Of a DNA stretch of 64,000 bases, positions 17,610-25,167 are shown one piece after another. A model generated the notes under the pieces. It did no database searches. It was not told where the DNA came from and worked only from the letters and a program-made list of their open reading frames with translations. Position 1 is the stretch's first letter, and each line of letters begins with the position of its first letter. This DNA is from Solirubrobacteraceae bacterium (GTDB lineage Bacteria; Actinomycetota; Thermoleophilia; Solirubrobacterales; Solirubrobacteraceae), in contig JAPSGI010000010.1 in the NCBI GenBank assembly GCA_031177685.1, positions 62,001 to 126,000 of the forward strand. Reading direction: 5' to 3'. Position numbers and translations under genes: made by a program.

Positions 17610-18418
17610 TGCGCCTGCACGTCCAGGAGAGCGGCCCGCCGGACGGCCCGCCGCTGCTGCTGGTCCACGGCTGGCCGCAGGACGGCTCCGCCTGGCGCGA
17701 CGTGGTCGCGCGCCTGGACGGCCGCTTCCGCTGCCTGGTGCCCGACCTGCGCGGGCACGGCCGCTCGCCCGCCCCGCGCGAGGGCTACGAGAAGGAGCGC
17801 CTGGCCGACGACGTGCTCGAGCTGCTCGACGATCGCGGCCTGGACCGGGTCCTGTACGCCGGCCACGACTGGGGCGGCTGGATCGGCTTCCTGCTCGGCA
17901 TCCGCACGCCGCACCGGCTGACCGGGCTGCTCGCGCTGTCGGTGGGCCATCCGTGGCCGTCGCGCCGCGACCGGCTCAACCCGCTGCGCCTCGCGGCGCT
18001 GGCCTACCAGCTGCCGCTGGCCACGCCGCTGCTCGGCCGGGCCCTCACCGAGACGGGCGCGGTGCGCGGTGCCCTCGTGCCGCCCCACGCGCGCATGGGC
18101 GCGGTCCCCGGCCACGTCACCGAGGCGATGTACCGCACGTTCCTGCTGCGCGAGCTGCCCGGCCTGGCCACCGGGCGCTACGCCGACGCGCGCTTGACCG
18201 TGCCCACGCGCCTGGTGGTCGGCGAGCGCGATCCCGTGATGCGCGCCGCAGACCTGCGCGGATACGAGGCCCACGCGGAACACATGACCGTGGAGCGCAT
18301 CCCCGGCGCGGGCCACTTCTTGCCCGAAGAGCGGCCGGAGCTGATCGCGGAGCGGATCGCGCGGCTGGCAGGGGTGGGTAACGAAAGCGTCCCCTCAGGA
18401 AGCTTTCGTGCGGGCTAG
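17609..18418 (+). CDS. Alpha/beta hydrolase (epoxide hydrolase/dehalogenase-like)
   Basis: The 269-residue protein has LLVHGWPQDG (oxyanion loop), DLRGHGRS, the nucleophile elbow GHDWGG with Asp near residue 92 and a late GAGHFLPEE His. An Asp nucleophile rather than Ser places it with epoxide hydrolases and haloalkane dehalogenases. The substrate is not known. Its ATG shares an A with the stop of the SDR gene, so it is part of the stress-promoter operon. Its 3' end contains a hairpin and shares CTAG with the convergent gene. Confidence 0.85.
   Translation: MRLHVQESGPPDGPPLLLVHGWPQDGSAWRDVVARLDGRFRCLVPDLRGHGRSPAPREGYEKERLADDVLELLDDRGLDRVLYAGHDWGGWIGFLLGIRTPHRLTGLLALSVGHPWPSRRDRLNPLRLAALAYQLPLATPLLGRALTETGAVRGALVPPHARMGAVPGHVTEAMYRTFLLRELPGLATGRYADARLTVPTRLVVGERDPVMRAADLRGYEAHAEHMTVERIPGAGHFLPEERPELIAERIARLAGVGNESVPSGSFRAG
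18381..18409. terminator. Hairpin at the junction of two convergent genes
   Basis: ACGAAAGC (18381-18388) pairs perfectly with GCTTTCGT (18402-18409) over a 13-base loop. It lies in the last codons of the hydrolase gene, just before the CTAG where the two convergent genes meet, and could stop transcripts from both sides. There is no U-run. Confidence 0.4.
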
Positions 18419-18882
18419 GCGGGATCGCGGCGGTTCTCGGCGGCCTTGTAGGCGATCTGGAGGAAGTCCGAGACCCCGGCCATGGCGTTCATGGCCATGA
18501 CCAGGCGCGTGACGCGGGGCGCGTAGAGCAGCCCGAGCGTGAAGCCCGCGGCGATCCACTGCGCGAGGCAGAACGGGCACAGGACGAGCTCGCCGACCGC
18601 GCGCCTGAACATGCCGCCGCGGGCCGGGCGCTCCTGTTCCTCGTCCGGCCCGGTCCGCTCCACCTCGGTGAACGGCGCGCGCACCGCGCTGGTCACCTTC
18701 TCCTTGGCCACCAGGCGCGCGAGCTTCTGGGTGGCGAGGCCGCCCAGGACCACGTCGCCCGCCCGCACCCGCGACGGCAGGCGGCCCTGGCGCCTCGCCG
18801 CAGCGGTTCCGACGGAGAACAGCGTGGCGAAAGTCGCGATCACCACGCCGTACTCGACCTGCTGCTTGTCCTCCGCCTCCAT
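18415..18882 (-). CDS. DUF1360 family membrane protein
   Basis: The 155-residue protein matches the DUF1360 family: hydrophobic helices near 10-28 and 115-135, the central ARLVAKEKVTSAVRAPF segment and LCPFCLAQWIAAGF near 103-116, where the CPFC motif is conserved. Function is unknown; a Bacillus relative is a spore or stress membrane protein. It follows the eRF1-like gene with a 2-base gap and so should share its GGGTAG promoter. Confidence 0.82.
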   Translation of the reverse strand: MEAEDKQQVEYGVVIATFATLFSVGTAAARRQGRLPSRVRAGDVVLGGLATQKLARLVAKEKVTSAVRAPFTEVERTGPDEEQERPARGGMFRRAVGELVLCPFCLAQWIAAGFTLGLLYAPRVTRLVMAMNAMAGVSDFLQIAYKAAENRRDPA

Positions 18883-18884
18883 CG

Positions 18885-20024
18885 TCAGAAGCGCAGCACG
18901 GCCGCGACGCCGCCGTGGGCCGCGATCTCGTCGCCGTGATCGCGCACGGCCAGCGGCTCGGCGGACTGCAGGACGGCGGCCTCGATGGCGTCCTCGAGGA
19001 CGTTCGCGCGCCGGTCCACCGGCGTGCCGTCGACCGGACACTCGGCGGCTTTCGTGCCCAGCCAGCCGCAGCGCGGGCACGACACGCCCGGCGCCGTGTC
19101 GCCGTCGCGGAACAGCAGCACCTCGACGCGGCGCTCGTTGAGCGCGGTCAGGACCGCGTCGAGCCCCGCGGCCGCCCGGCCCCCGCCGAGCCCGCCGTTC
19201 AGGCGCGCGAGCGCCGCGCCCTCGCGCCCGCGGTCGTGCTCGTCCAGCAGCGGCTTGACCGCGCGCACGACGTCGTCGTGGCCGGCGTGCTCGACGTCCA
19301 GGTCGACGCGGCCGCACAGCGTCCCGCGCAGGTACGGGTGCAGGTGGTGCTCGAACGCCGGGAACAGCTCGGCCGCCGCCCCCACGACGAGGCGGTCGAA
19401 CGGCGCGCGCTTCCAGGCGCGGAAGAGGGCGTGCGCCACGTTGCGCAGGTGGTCCTCGACCTCCTTCTCGATGCCGCGCTGGTAGCGCGCCTGCGACCAG
19501 CCGCCCTGGTCGTGCTGGCCATGGACGTCGTCGTCGAGCGCCGCGACCTCCTGCAGCGACTCGCGCCCGCCGCGCAGGATGCGGCCGTGGCGGCGATTGA
19601 CCAGGACGACGCACACCCGCTCGCGGGTGCCGAGCCGGGCGAGCGGCTCGACCCAGGGCGTGTCGTCGATCACCGCCTCGGAGGCCACGGGCCGTGGGAG
19701 GCGCAGCGCCTCGAACAGCCCGGCCGGACCGCACGCGAACAGCGCGAGCGAACCGGCCTGGCGCGCGGAGAAGTCGCGCTCGAAGAACTGCCGCGCGCGC
19801 TCGACGTCCTCGCGCAGCGCGACCTGCTCGTCGTGCTCGGAGCCGTTCTCGCGCGCCTGGCGCGCGGCGTCGTCGAGCAGCGACGTGATCGCGCTGGCCC
19901 GCGCGGGCGGTGTGGCGAAGTCGGAGGGGTCGAGGTTGAGGTAGAGCGAGAGAACCTTGCCGCGCTCCGGGCGCAGCCCCGAGAGGCGGCGCAGCGCGGC
20001 GCTGTCGAGGTCGTCGATGCGCAT
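18885..20024 (-). CDS. Vms1/Ankzf1-like, eRF1-family protein (baeRF type)
   Basis: The 379-residue protein resembles bacterial members of the archaeo-eukaryotic release-factor family: an N-terminal alpha/beta part with LSLYLNLDPS, then a VLVNRRHGRILRGG strand, the conserved QGGWSQARYQRGIEKEVEDHL near 175 and a C-terminal zinc ribbon (CPRCGW ... CPVDG). Eukaryotic Vms1 releases peptides from stalled 60S subunits; a similar role on bacterial ribosomes is inferred, not shown. GTTG-N16-GGGTAG lies 9 bases before the ATG, so it probably belongs to the stress regulon. It is followed by the DUF1360 gene. Confidence 0.8.
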   Translation of the reverse strand: MRIDDLDSAALRRLSGLRPERGKVLSLYLNLDPSDFATPPARASAITSLLDDAARQARENGSEHDEQVALREDVERARQFFERDFSARQAGSLALFACGPAGLFEALRLPRPVASEAVIDDTPWVEPLARLGTRERVCVVLVNRRHGRILRGGRESLQEVAALDDDVHGQHDQGGWSQARYQRGIEKEVEDHLRNVAHALFRAWKRAPFDRLVVGAAAELFPAFEHHLHPYLRGTLCGRVDLDVEHAGHDDVVRAVKPLLDEHDRGREGAALARLNGGLGGGRAAAGLDAVLTALNERRVEVLLFRDGDTAPGVSCPRCGWLGTKAAECPVDGTPVDRRANVLEDAIEAAVLQSAEPLAVRDHGDEIAAHGGVAAVLRF

Positions 20025-20033
20025 GGAAGGTCC

Positions 20034-20059
20034 CTACCCTTCCGCGGCCCGGCTCCAAC
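20034..20059 (-). promoter_or_regulatory. SigB/SigF-type promoter before the eRF1-like gene
   Basis: On the minus strand GTTG (20059-20056), 16 bases and GGGTAG (20039-20034) fit the stress pattern. The ATG lies 9 bases downstream of the -10 element. Confidence 0.6.
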
Positions 20060-20113
20060 GCTCCCCCGCCGTTTCGCGCGCCTCGGGCAGGGATAGAGGG
20101 GTCAAATCAGGAC

Positions 20114-20144
20114 CTTGTGACTATGTACAAGATCTGACGCAGAT
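20114..20144. promoter_or_regulatory. AT-rich leader with two adjacent inverted repeats
   Basis: CTTGT-8-ACAAG (20114-20131) is directly followed by ATCTG-ACG-CAGAT (20132-20144). The whole stretch 20101-20180 is far more AT-rich than its surroundings. It precedes the small zinc-ribbon gene and could hold operators for an unknown regulator. Confidence 0.4.
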
Positions 20145-20154
20145 TTTCGGAAAT

Positions 20155-20412
20155 ATGGTCGATCAGTACAGTGAGGGAATGACGGTCGAGGGAGGCGTCA
20201 CGGTCGTACGGCTGCGCTGCAGCCGGTGCGGCGCGGAGTCCTACGCGACCGCTTTGATCGCGGGCGCTCCCTGCCCGGACTGCCACGGCGAGCGCCAGGC
20301 GCTGGAGACGCTCGCGGACCGTCGCAGCGGCGAGGAGCGTCGCGGCCCATCGCGTCTGCAGCGCGTGTGGGATTACGACCCGCGCTCCTGGTTCGACCGC
20401 CGCCAGGCCTGA
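20155..20412 (+). CDS. Small zinc-ribbon protein
   Basis: The 85-residue protein has a CSRCG ... CPDCH pair near 28 and 44 that should bind one zinc ion, followed by a charged tail with RRSGEERRGP and DYDPRSWFDRR. No specific family is recognised. The start is uncertain: ATG at 20155 is used, and ATG at 20179 is an alternative. It lies 22 bases before ligD in the same direction, but ligD has its own -10-like hexamer. Confidence 0.6.
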   Translation: MVDQYSEGMTVEGGVTVVRLRCSRCGAESYATALIAGAPCPDCHGERQALETLADRRSGEERRGPSRLQRVWDYDPRSWFDRRQA

Positions 20413-20434
20413 CCGGCCCGCGATACTCAAGCTC

Positions 20435-22705
20435 ATGGCCAAGGGCCGGCTGAGCGATTACGAGCGCAAGCGGGACCTCGCCGCCACGCCGGAGCCCGGC
20501 GCCGGCGAGGCGGCCGCACCGTCCGAGCGTCCCCGCTTCGCGATCCAGGAGCACCACGCGCGCCGGCTGCACTGGGACCTGCGGCTGGAGCGCGACGGCG
20601 TCCTGGCCTCGTGGGCGATCCCCAACGGCATCCCCGAGGACCCGGCGGAGAACCGCAAGGCGGTGCGCACCGAGGACCATCCACTGGAGTACCTGGAGTT
20701 CGAAGGCGAGATCCCGGCCGGGCAGTACGGCGCCGGGACGATGTCGGTCTGGGATCGCGGCACCTACGAGTGCGAGAAGTTCCGCGACGACGAGGTGATG
20801 GTCGTCTTCCACGGCGAGCGCGTGCGCGGCCGCTACGTGCTGTTCCGCGCGGGCCGCGACCCCAAGGACTGGATGATCCACCGGATGGACCCGCCCGATC
20901 CGGGGCGCGAGCCGATGCCCGAGCGGGTCGCCCCGATGCTGGCGCGCCTCGGCGAGCTGCCCGCGCGCGAGGCGGGCTGGGGCTTCGAGGTCAAGTGGGA
21001 CGGCGTGCGCGCGATCGCCTTCGCCGAGCCGGGCCGGCTGCGGCTGCAGAGCCGCAACCTCAACGACATCACCGCGCGCTACCCGGAACTGCGCGGCCTC
21101 ACCGAGCAGCTCGGCGCGCGCACCGCGATCCTGGACGGCGAAGTCGTCGCCTTCGGTCCCGACGGGCGGCCCGACTTCGGGCGCCTGCAGCAGCGCATGC
21201 ACGTCACGTCGGACTCGCGGGTCAAGCGGCTCGCCTCCTCGATTCCGGTCGTCTACGTGATCTTCGACCTGCTGTACCTGGAGGGCCGCTCGCTGATGGC
21301 GCTGCCCTACGCGGAGCGGCGCGCGCGGTTGGAGGCGCTGGAGCTGGCCGGCCCGGCGTGGCAGGTGCCGGCGTACGCGCGCGATCACGGGCAGGCGCTG
21401 CTGGACGCGACGCTCGAGCAGGGGCTCGAGGGGATCGTGGCCAAGCGGCTGGACTGCCCGTACGAGCCGGGGCGCCGCAGCACGGGCTGGGTCAAGGTCA
21501 AGAACGTCCAGCGCGAGACGTTCACGATCGGGGGCTGGGTTCCCGGCGAGGGGCGCCGGCGCGACCGCGTCGGCGCGCTGCTGGTGGGCGAGCGCGACGA
21601 CGACGGGCGGCTGCGCTACGTCGGCAGGGTCGGCACGGGGTTCACGGAGAAGACGCTCGCGGACCTCTCCCAGCGCCTCGCGCCGCTGGAGCGGCGGGGC
21701 AGCCCGTTCGAGTCCGGGCCCAAGCCCCCGAAGGAGGCCGTGTTCGCCGACCCGGTCCTGCGCGCCGACGTGGAGTTCCGCGAGCGCACCCGGACGCGCA
21801 CGCTGCGCGCCCCGTCCTTCAAGGGCCTGCGCGACGACCGCACGGTCAAGCAGTCCAACCGCGAGAAGGTCCTCTACCCGCAGGCCGGCTTCACCAAGGG
21901 CGAGGTGATCGACTACTACGCGGCGATCGCGCCCTTCATGGTCCCCCACCTCGCGGGGCGCCCGGTGACGCTCAAGCGCTACCCCAACGGCGTGGAGGAC
22001 AAGTTCTTCTACGAGAAGCAGTGCCCCTCGCACCGGCCCGACTGGGTCCGCATCGCGTCGATCCAGGGCAGCGGCAAGACGATCGACTTCTGCGTGGTGG
22101 ACGACGACGCCACGCTGCTGTGGCTCGCCAACCTGGCGGCGCTGGAGCTGCACACCTCGCTCTCGCGCGCCGAGGCGATCGGGTCGCCCACCATGCTCGT
22201 GTTCGACCTCGACCCGGGGCCGGGCATGGGGATCCTGAACTGCGCGGAGGTCGGGCTGTGGGTGCGCGACGCCTTCGCCTCCCTGAACCTGCGCACCTTC
22301 GCCAAGACGTCCGGCAGCAAGGGGCTGCACGTCCAGGTGCCGCTCAACTCGGACGCGACCTACGAGCGCACCAAGCCCTTCGCGCGCACCGTCGCCGAGC
22401 TGCTGGAGAAGCACGCGGGCCAGCGGGTGGTCTCGCGGATGACCAAGCGGCTGCGCGAGGGGCGCATCCTCGTGGACTGGAGCCAGAACGACGAGCACAA
22501 GACGACCGTGTGCGCCTACTCGCTGCGCGCCCGCGAGCGGCCGACCGTCTCCACCCCGGTCACCTGGGAGGAGGTCGAGGCGGCGCTCGACGCGGGCGAC
22601 GAGAGCGCGCTGCGCTTCGAGGCGCCGGCCGTGATCGAGCGCGTGCGCGAGCGCGGGGACCTGCTCGCGGAGTCCCTGTCGCTGCGCCAGGAGCTGCCGG
22701 GCTAG
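20435..22705 (+). CDS. ligD: ATP-dependent DNA ligase LigD (PE-LIG-POL)
   Basis: The 756-residue protein has the three LigD domains in the order phosphoesterase (about 30-160, HHARRLHWDLRLERDG and EFEGEIPAGQYGAG), ligase (about 165-440, nucleophilic Lys in EVKWDGVRAI near 187) and primase-polymerase (about 465-750, VLYPQAGFTKGEVIDYY and the metal-binding LVFDLDPGPG near 589). This order is that of Pseudomonas LigD, whereas mycobacterial LigD is POL-PE-LIG. It repairs double-strand breaks by end joining with Ku; no ku gene is seen in the window. GATACT ends 7 bases before the ATG, so the transcript may be leaderless. Confidence 0.95.
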   Translation: MAKGRLSDYERKRDLAATPEPGAGEAAAPSERPRFAIQEHHARRLHWDLRLERDGVLASWAIPNGIPEDPAENRKAVRTEDHPLEYLEFEGEIPAGQYGAGTMSVWDRGTYECEKFRDDEVMVVFHGERVRGRYVLFRAGRDPKDWMIHRMDPPDPGREPMPERVAPMLARLGELPAREAGWGFEVKWDGVRAIAFAEPGRLRLQSRNLNDITARYPELRGLTEQLGARTAILDGEVVAFGPDGRPDFGRLQQRMHVTSDSRVKRLASSIPVVYVIFDLLYLEGRSLMALPYAERRARLEALELAGPAWQVPAYARDHGQALLDATLEQGLEGIVAKRLDCPYEPGRRSTGWVKVKNVQRETFTIGGWVPGEGRRRDRVGALLVGERDDDGRLRYVGRVGTGFTEKTLADLSQRLAPLERRGSPFESGPKPPKEAVFADPVLRADVEFRERTRTRTLRAPSFKGLRDDRTVKQSNREKVLYPQAGFTKGEVIDYYAAIAPFMVPHLAGRPVTLKRYPNGVEDKFFYEKQCPSHRPDWVRIASIQGSGKTIDFCVVDDDATLLWLANLAALELHTSLSRAEAIGSPTMLVFDLDPGPGMGILNCAEVGLWVRDAFASLNLRTFAKTSGSKGLHVQVPLNSDATYERTKPFARTVAELLEKHAGQRVVSRMTKRLREGRILVDWSQNDEHKTTVCAYSLRARERPTVSTPVTWEEVEAALDAGDESALRFEAPAVIERVRERGDLLAESLSLRQELPG

Positions 22706-23757
22706 ACGCCGCCGCGCGCGCCGACGCCGGTCAGGACCTCGCGCGAGCGCAGCGGTCCGCCGGCGCCGCTCTCCAGCGGCGGCGTGGGCAGGCCGGCGCC
22801 CTCGCGCAGGCCGGCCATCAGGTCCAGGAGCGCCTCTCCGGAGTCGCGTCGCGGCTTCCAGCCCAGCTCGCGCCGGGCGCGGCTCGTGTCCATCACCGGG
22901 ACGCCGAGTGCGAGGTCGAGCCAGCCCGGCGGCGTGGGCTGCAGGCGCAGGCGCCATGTCACGTCCGCGGCGGCGCGCAGGACGCCGGCGGGGCACGGAA
23001 CGGTTCGCGCGCCGAGCACGCGTGCGAGCTCGGCCGGGTCGAGGACCGGGTCGGCCGCCACGTTGAAGGCGCCGCGCGCGTCCCCGACGACCGCCAGGCG
23101 GTAGGCCTGCGCGACGTCGTCGGTGTGCACGGCCTGGAAGCGCAGCCGCGGCACGTCCGGGATCACCGGGATGAGGCCGCGCCGCACCAGCGGGGAGGGC
23201 AGGAAGGGCCCGGCGAAGTAGCGGCGCACCTCGGCGCCGGCCTCGCGCTTGAACTTCAAACCGGGCCGCAGGCGCACCACGCGCACCTCGGGGTGCTCGA
23301 CCTCGAAGCGGTCGAGCGTGCGCTCCACCTCGGCCTTGTCGCGCGCGTAGAACGAGGTCCGCACGCCGTCCGTGGGCCACGACTCGTCGACGGCGCGGTC
23401 CTTGGGCCCGGGCGAGTAGGCGCCGACCGAGGACGCGTAGACCAGCGCGGGCACGCCGGCGTCGGCGACGGCGCGAAACACGCGCGCGCTCCCGCCGACG
23501 TTGATGCCGTAGGTCGCGGCTCGATCGCGCGAGGGCTGGATGACCCACCCCAGATGCACTACGGCGTCCGCGCCGCGCAGGATCGGGACGAGGTCCGACG
23601 ACGTGACGTCGGCGGAGGCCCAGGTCACCTTCGGCCATGCGCGGTCGGGGACGCGGCGCGCGACGCCCACGATCTCCTCGACGCCGGAATCCTTGCCCAG
23701 CGCCCGAAGCAGGCTGGTGCCCGCGTTTCCGGTCGCCCCGATCACCACCACGCGCAT
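22702..23757 (-). CDS. NAD-dependent epimerase/dehydratase (extended SDR)
   Basis: The 351-residue protein has the extended-SDR motif VVVIGATGNAGTSLLRAL at the N-terminus, DAVVHLGW, the SSVGAY strand and a YARDK catalytic Tyr/Lys pair near 138. It may reduce or epimerise a sugar nucleotide or similar compound, but no substrate follows from the sequence. The stop interlocks with ligD through CTAG. A textbook GTTT-N15-GGGTAG promoter lies 9 bases before the ATG. Confidence 0.85.
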   Translation of the reverse strand: MRVVVIGATGNAGTSLLRALGKDSGVEEIVGVARRVPDRAWPKVTWASADVTSSDLVPILRGADAVVHLGWVIQPSRDRAATYGINVGGSARVFRAVADAGVPALVYASSVGAYSPGPKDRAVDESWPTDGVRTSFYARDKAEVERTLDRFEVEHPEVRVVRLRPGLKFKREAGAEVRRYFAGPFLPSPLVRRGLIPVIPDVPRLRFQAVHTDDVAQAYRLAVVGDARGAFNVAADPVLDPAELARVLGARTVPCPAGVLRAAADVTWRLRLQPTPPGWLDLALGVPVMDTSRARRELGWKPRRDSGEALLDLMAGLREGAGLPTPPLESGAGGPLRSREVLTGVGARGGV

Positions 23758-23766
23758 GGAGGGCTG

Positions 23767-23791
23767 CTACCCCCGCACGCTGCGGGCAAAC
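23767..23791 (-). promoter_or_regulatory. SigB/SigF-type promoter (best match in window)
   Basis: On the minus strand GTTT (23791-23788), exactly 15 bases and GGGTAG (23772-23767) match the SigB/SigF consensus. The start codon of the epimerase gene follows 9 bases later. Confidence 0.65.
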
Positions 23792-23806
23792 GATCGAAAG
23801 CCGGCA

Positions 23807-23831
23807 GTTTGGAAGCGGCTCATCGGAGGTA
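23807..23831 (+). promoter_or_regulatory. Possible self-regulated promoter of the SigB-type gene
   Basis: GTTT (23807-23810), 15 bases and GAGGTA (23826-23831) resemble the SigB promoter, with one imperfect -10 base. It would give a leader of about 120 bases before the sigma gene at 23959. SigB/SigF genes often autoregulate. The match is weak. Confidence 0.3.
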
Positions 23832-23958
23832 AGTTCGTATTCAGAGATTCCGGTTGCAACCGGATGCCTCGGCCAACGAACGTGGGCACGCGCTCGCCGG
23901 AAGCACCGGTGTCCGCGCGGACCATCGGGTCCCAGGAAAACCTACTTTCGGAGACAAG

Positions 23959-24741
23959 ATGTCCGCCCTTTCGCCCGCCCCGTTGGCCCCCACCGTCGCG
24001 GCTCCTCGTCGTCCGCTCGACGAAGCGATGGAGTTCCGCCGCTACCGCGAGACCGGCGACACCACGGTCCGCGACGGGCTGATCGAGCGCGCACTGCCGC
24101 TCGCCCACCAGGTGGCGCGGCGCTACCACCGCAGCGGCGAGCCGTTCGACGACCTGCTGCAGGTGGCGCGGCTGGGCCTCTGCAAGGCGGTGGAGCGCTT
24201 CGACCCCGAGCGCGGCGTGGCGTTCTCGACGTACGCGGTGCCCACCATGGTCGGCGAGATCAAGCGCCACTTTCGCGACACCGGCTGGGCGATCCACGTT
24301 CCGCGCAGCCTCCAGGAGCGCGTGCTGAAGGTCGAGCAGGCGAGCAAGTCCCTCTCGTCGCGACTCGGCCGCGCGCCCACCGTGCCCGAGCTGGCCGCAG
24401 CCACGGAGCTCGACGTGGAGGAGACCCTGGAGGCGCTGGAGGCCTCCTCGGCCTACGAGACGCGCTCGCTGGACGCGCCGGCGCCCGCCGACGACCAGGA
24501 CGGCCGCTCGTATGCGGAGACCATCGGCGGCGAGGACGGCGCCTACGAGCTGGTGGACGACCGCGGCGCGGTGGCCCAGGCGATGCGCACGCTGCCGCTG
24601 CGCGAGCGGCGCATCCTGCACATGCGCTTCATGCAGGACATGACGCAGTCGGAGATCGCCGAGCGCATCGGCGTCTCCCAGATGCAGATCTCCCGTCTCC
24701 TGCGCCGCTCGCTGAACAAGCTGCGCGAGGAGGCCGGCTAG
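23959..24741 (+). CDS. SigB/SigF-type RNA polymerase sigma factor
   Basis: The 260-residue protein is a group 3 sigma-70: region 2 DLLQVARLGLCKAVERFDPERGVAFSTYAVPTMVGEIKRHFRD (positions about 65-110), region 3 around ERVLKVEQASKSLSSRLGRAPTVPELA, and region 4 LPLRERRILHMRF ... TQSEIAERIGVSQMQISRLLRR. Length and lack of region 1.1 are typical of SigB/SigF stress factors. The ATG at 23959 is preceded by GGAG at the right distance. It should read the GGGTA-type promoters seen across the window. Anti-sigma and antagonist candidates are encoded at 10174, 29323 and 46441, but none adjacent. Confidence 0.9.
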   Translation: MSALSPAPLAPTVAAPRRPLDEAMEFRRYRETGDTTVRDGLIERALPLAHQVARRYHRSGEPFDDLLQVARLGLCKAVERFDPERGVAFSTYAVPTMVGEIKRHFRDTGWAIHVPRSLQERVLKVEQASKSLSSRLGRAPTVPELAAATELDVEETLEALEASSAYETRSLDAPAPADDQDGRSYAETIGGEDGAYELVDDRGAVAQAMRTLPLRERRILHMRFMQDMTQSEIAERIGVSQMQISRLLRRSLNKLREEAG

Positions 24742-24914
24742 CTCTCGTCCCCGGCCGCGCCCGGGTTGCCCGTGGCGCGGCGCTCCTCGCCCTCGCGCGG
24801 CTCTCCCTCGCGCTCCGCGTCCTCGCCCGCACTCTCGCGTGCGGAGTCCCGAGCGTCCGACCCGCCTCCCTCGTTGGGGGCGGGCCGACGCTCGAAGTCC
24901 TCGGATTCCGGCAA
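24738..24914 (-). CDS. Small acidic hydrophilic protein, 58 residues
   Basis: Starting with TTG at 24914, the frame encodes a highly charged, Gly/Glu/Arg-rich peptide beginning MPESEDFERRPAPNEGG and ending GNPGAAGDES. It lacks hydrophobic residues and should be disordered. It begins 1 base after the CsbD stop codon, and its stop interlocks through CTAG with the sigma-factor stop. This operon position and the shared CTAG pattern support it; composition resembles stress-induced hydrophilins. It was not previously obvious because it lacks an ATG start. Confidence 0.5.
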   Translation of the reverse strand: MPESEDFERRPAPNEGGGSDARDSARESAGEDAEREGEPREGEERRATGNPGAAGDES

Positions 24915-24915
24915 C

Positions 24916-25104
24916 CTAGGTCCGGCGCTCGAGGTTCGCGACCTCGTCGGCCTTGTCGTCGGCGCGGGCCTCCGCCTTCGCGAGGTCGTCCTTCGCCTCG
25001 CCCTTGCGCTCCTCCTTGACGCCTTCGCGGCGCAGGGAGGGATCGTCGGCGACGTCGCCCGCCGCCTGCTTGGCCTTGCCTGTGATCTTGTCGATGATGC
25101 TCAT
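24916..25104 (-). CDS. CsbD family stress protein
   Basis: The 62-residue protein starts MSIIDKITGKAKQAAGDVADD and is rich in Lys, Ala, Glu and Asp, as CsbD proteins are. Bacillus CsbD is a SigB-dependent general stress protein of unknown biochemical function. The GGGTAG element 9 bases before the ATG fits this regulation. The small acidic ORF follows directly. Confidence 0.88.
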   Translation of the reverse strand: MSIIDKITGKAKQAAGDVADDPSLRREGVKEERKGEAKDDLAKAEARADDKADEVANLERRT

Positions 25105-25113
25105 GACCGGGGC

Positions 25114-25139
25114 CTACCCGACGCCGCCCACGTCTAAGC
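25114..25139 (-). promoter_or_regulatory. SigB/SigF-type promoter before the CsbD gene
   Basis: On the minus strand GCTT (25139-25136), 16 bases and GGGTAG (25119-25114) precede the CsbD ATG by 9 bases. Confidence 0.5.
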
Positions 25140-25167
25140 GGACCCCCGGCGGGGAAGACGGACGGCC

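Noticed and set aside
20198-23638. 1146-codon open frame on the minus strand
   Set aside because: It is antisense to ligD and in another frame of the epimerase gene, with no domain recognisable.
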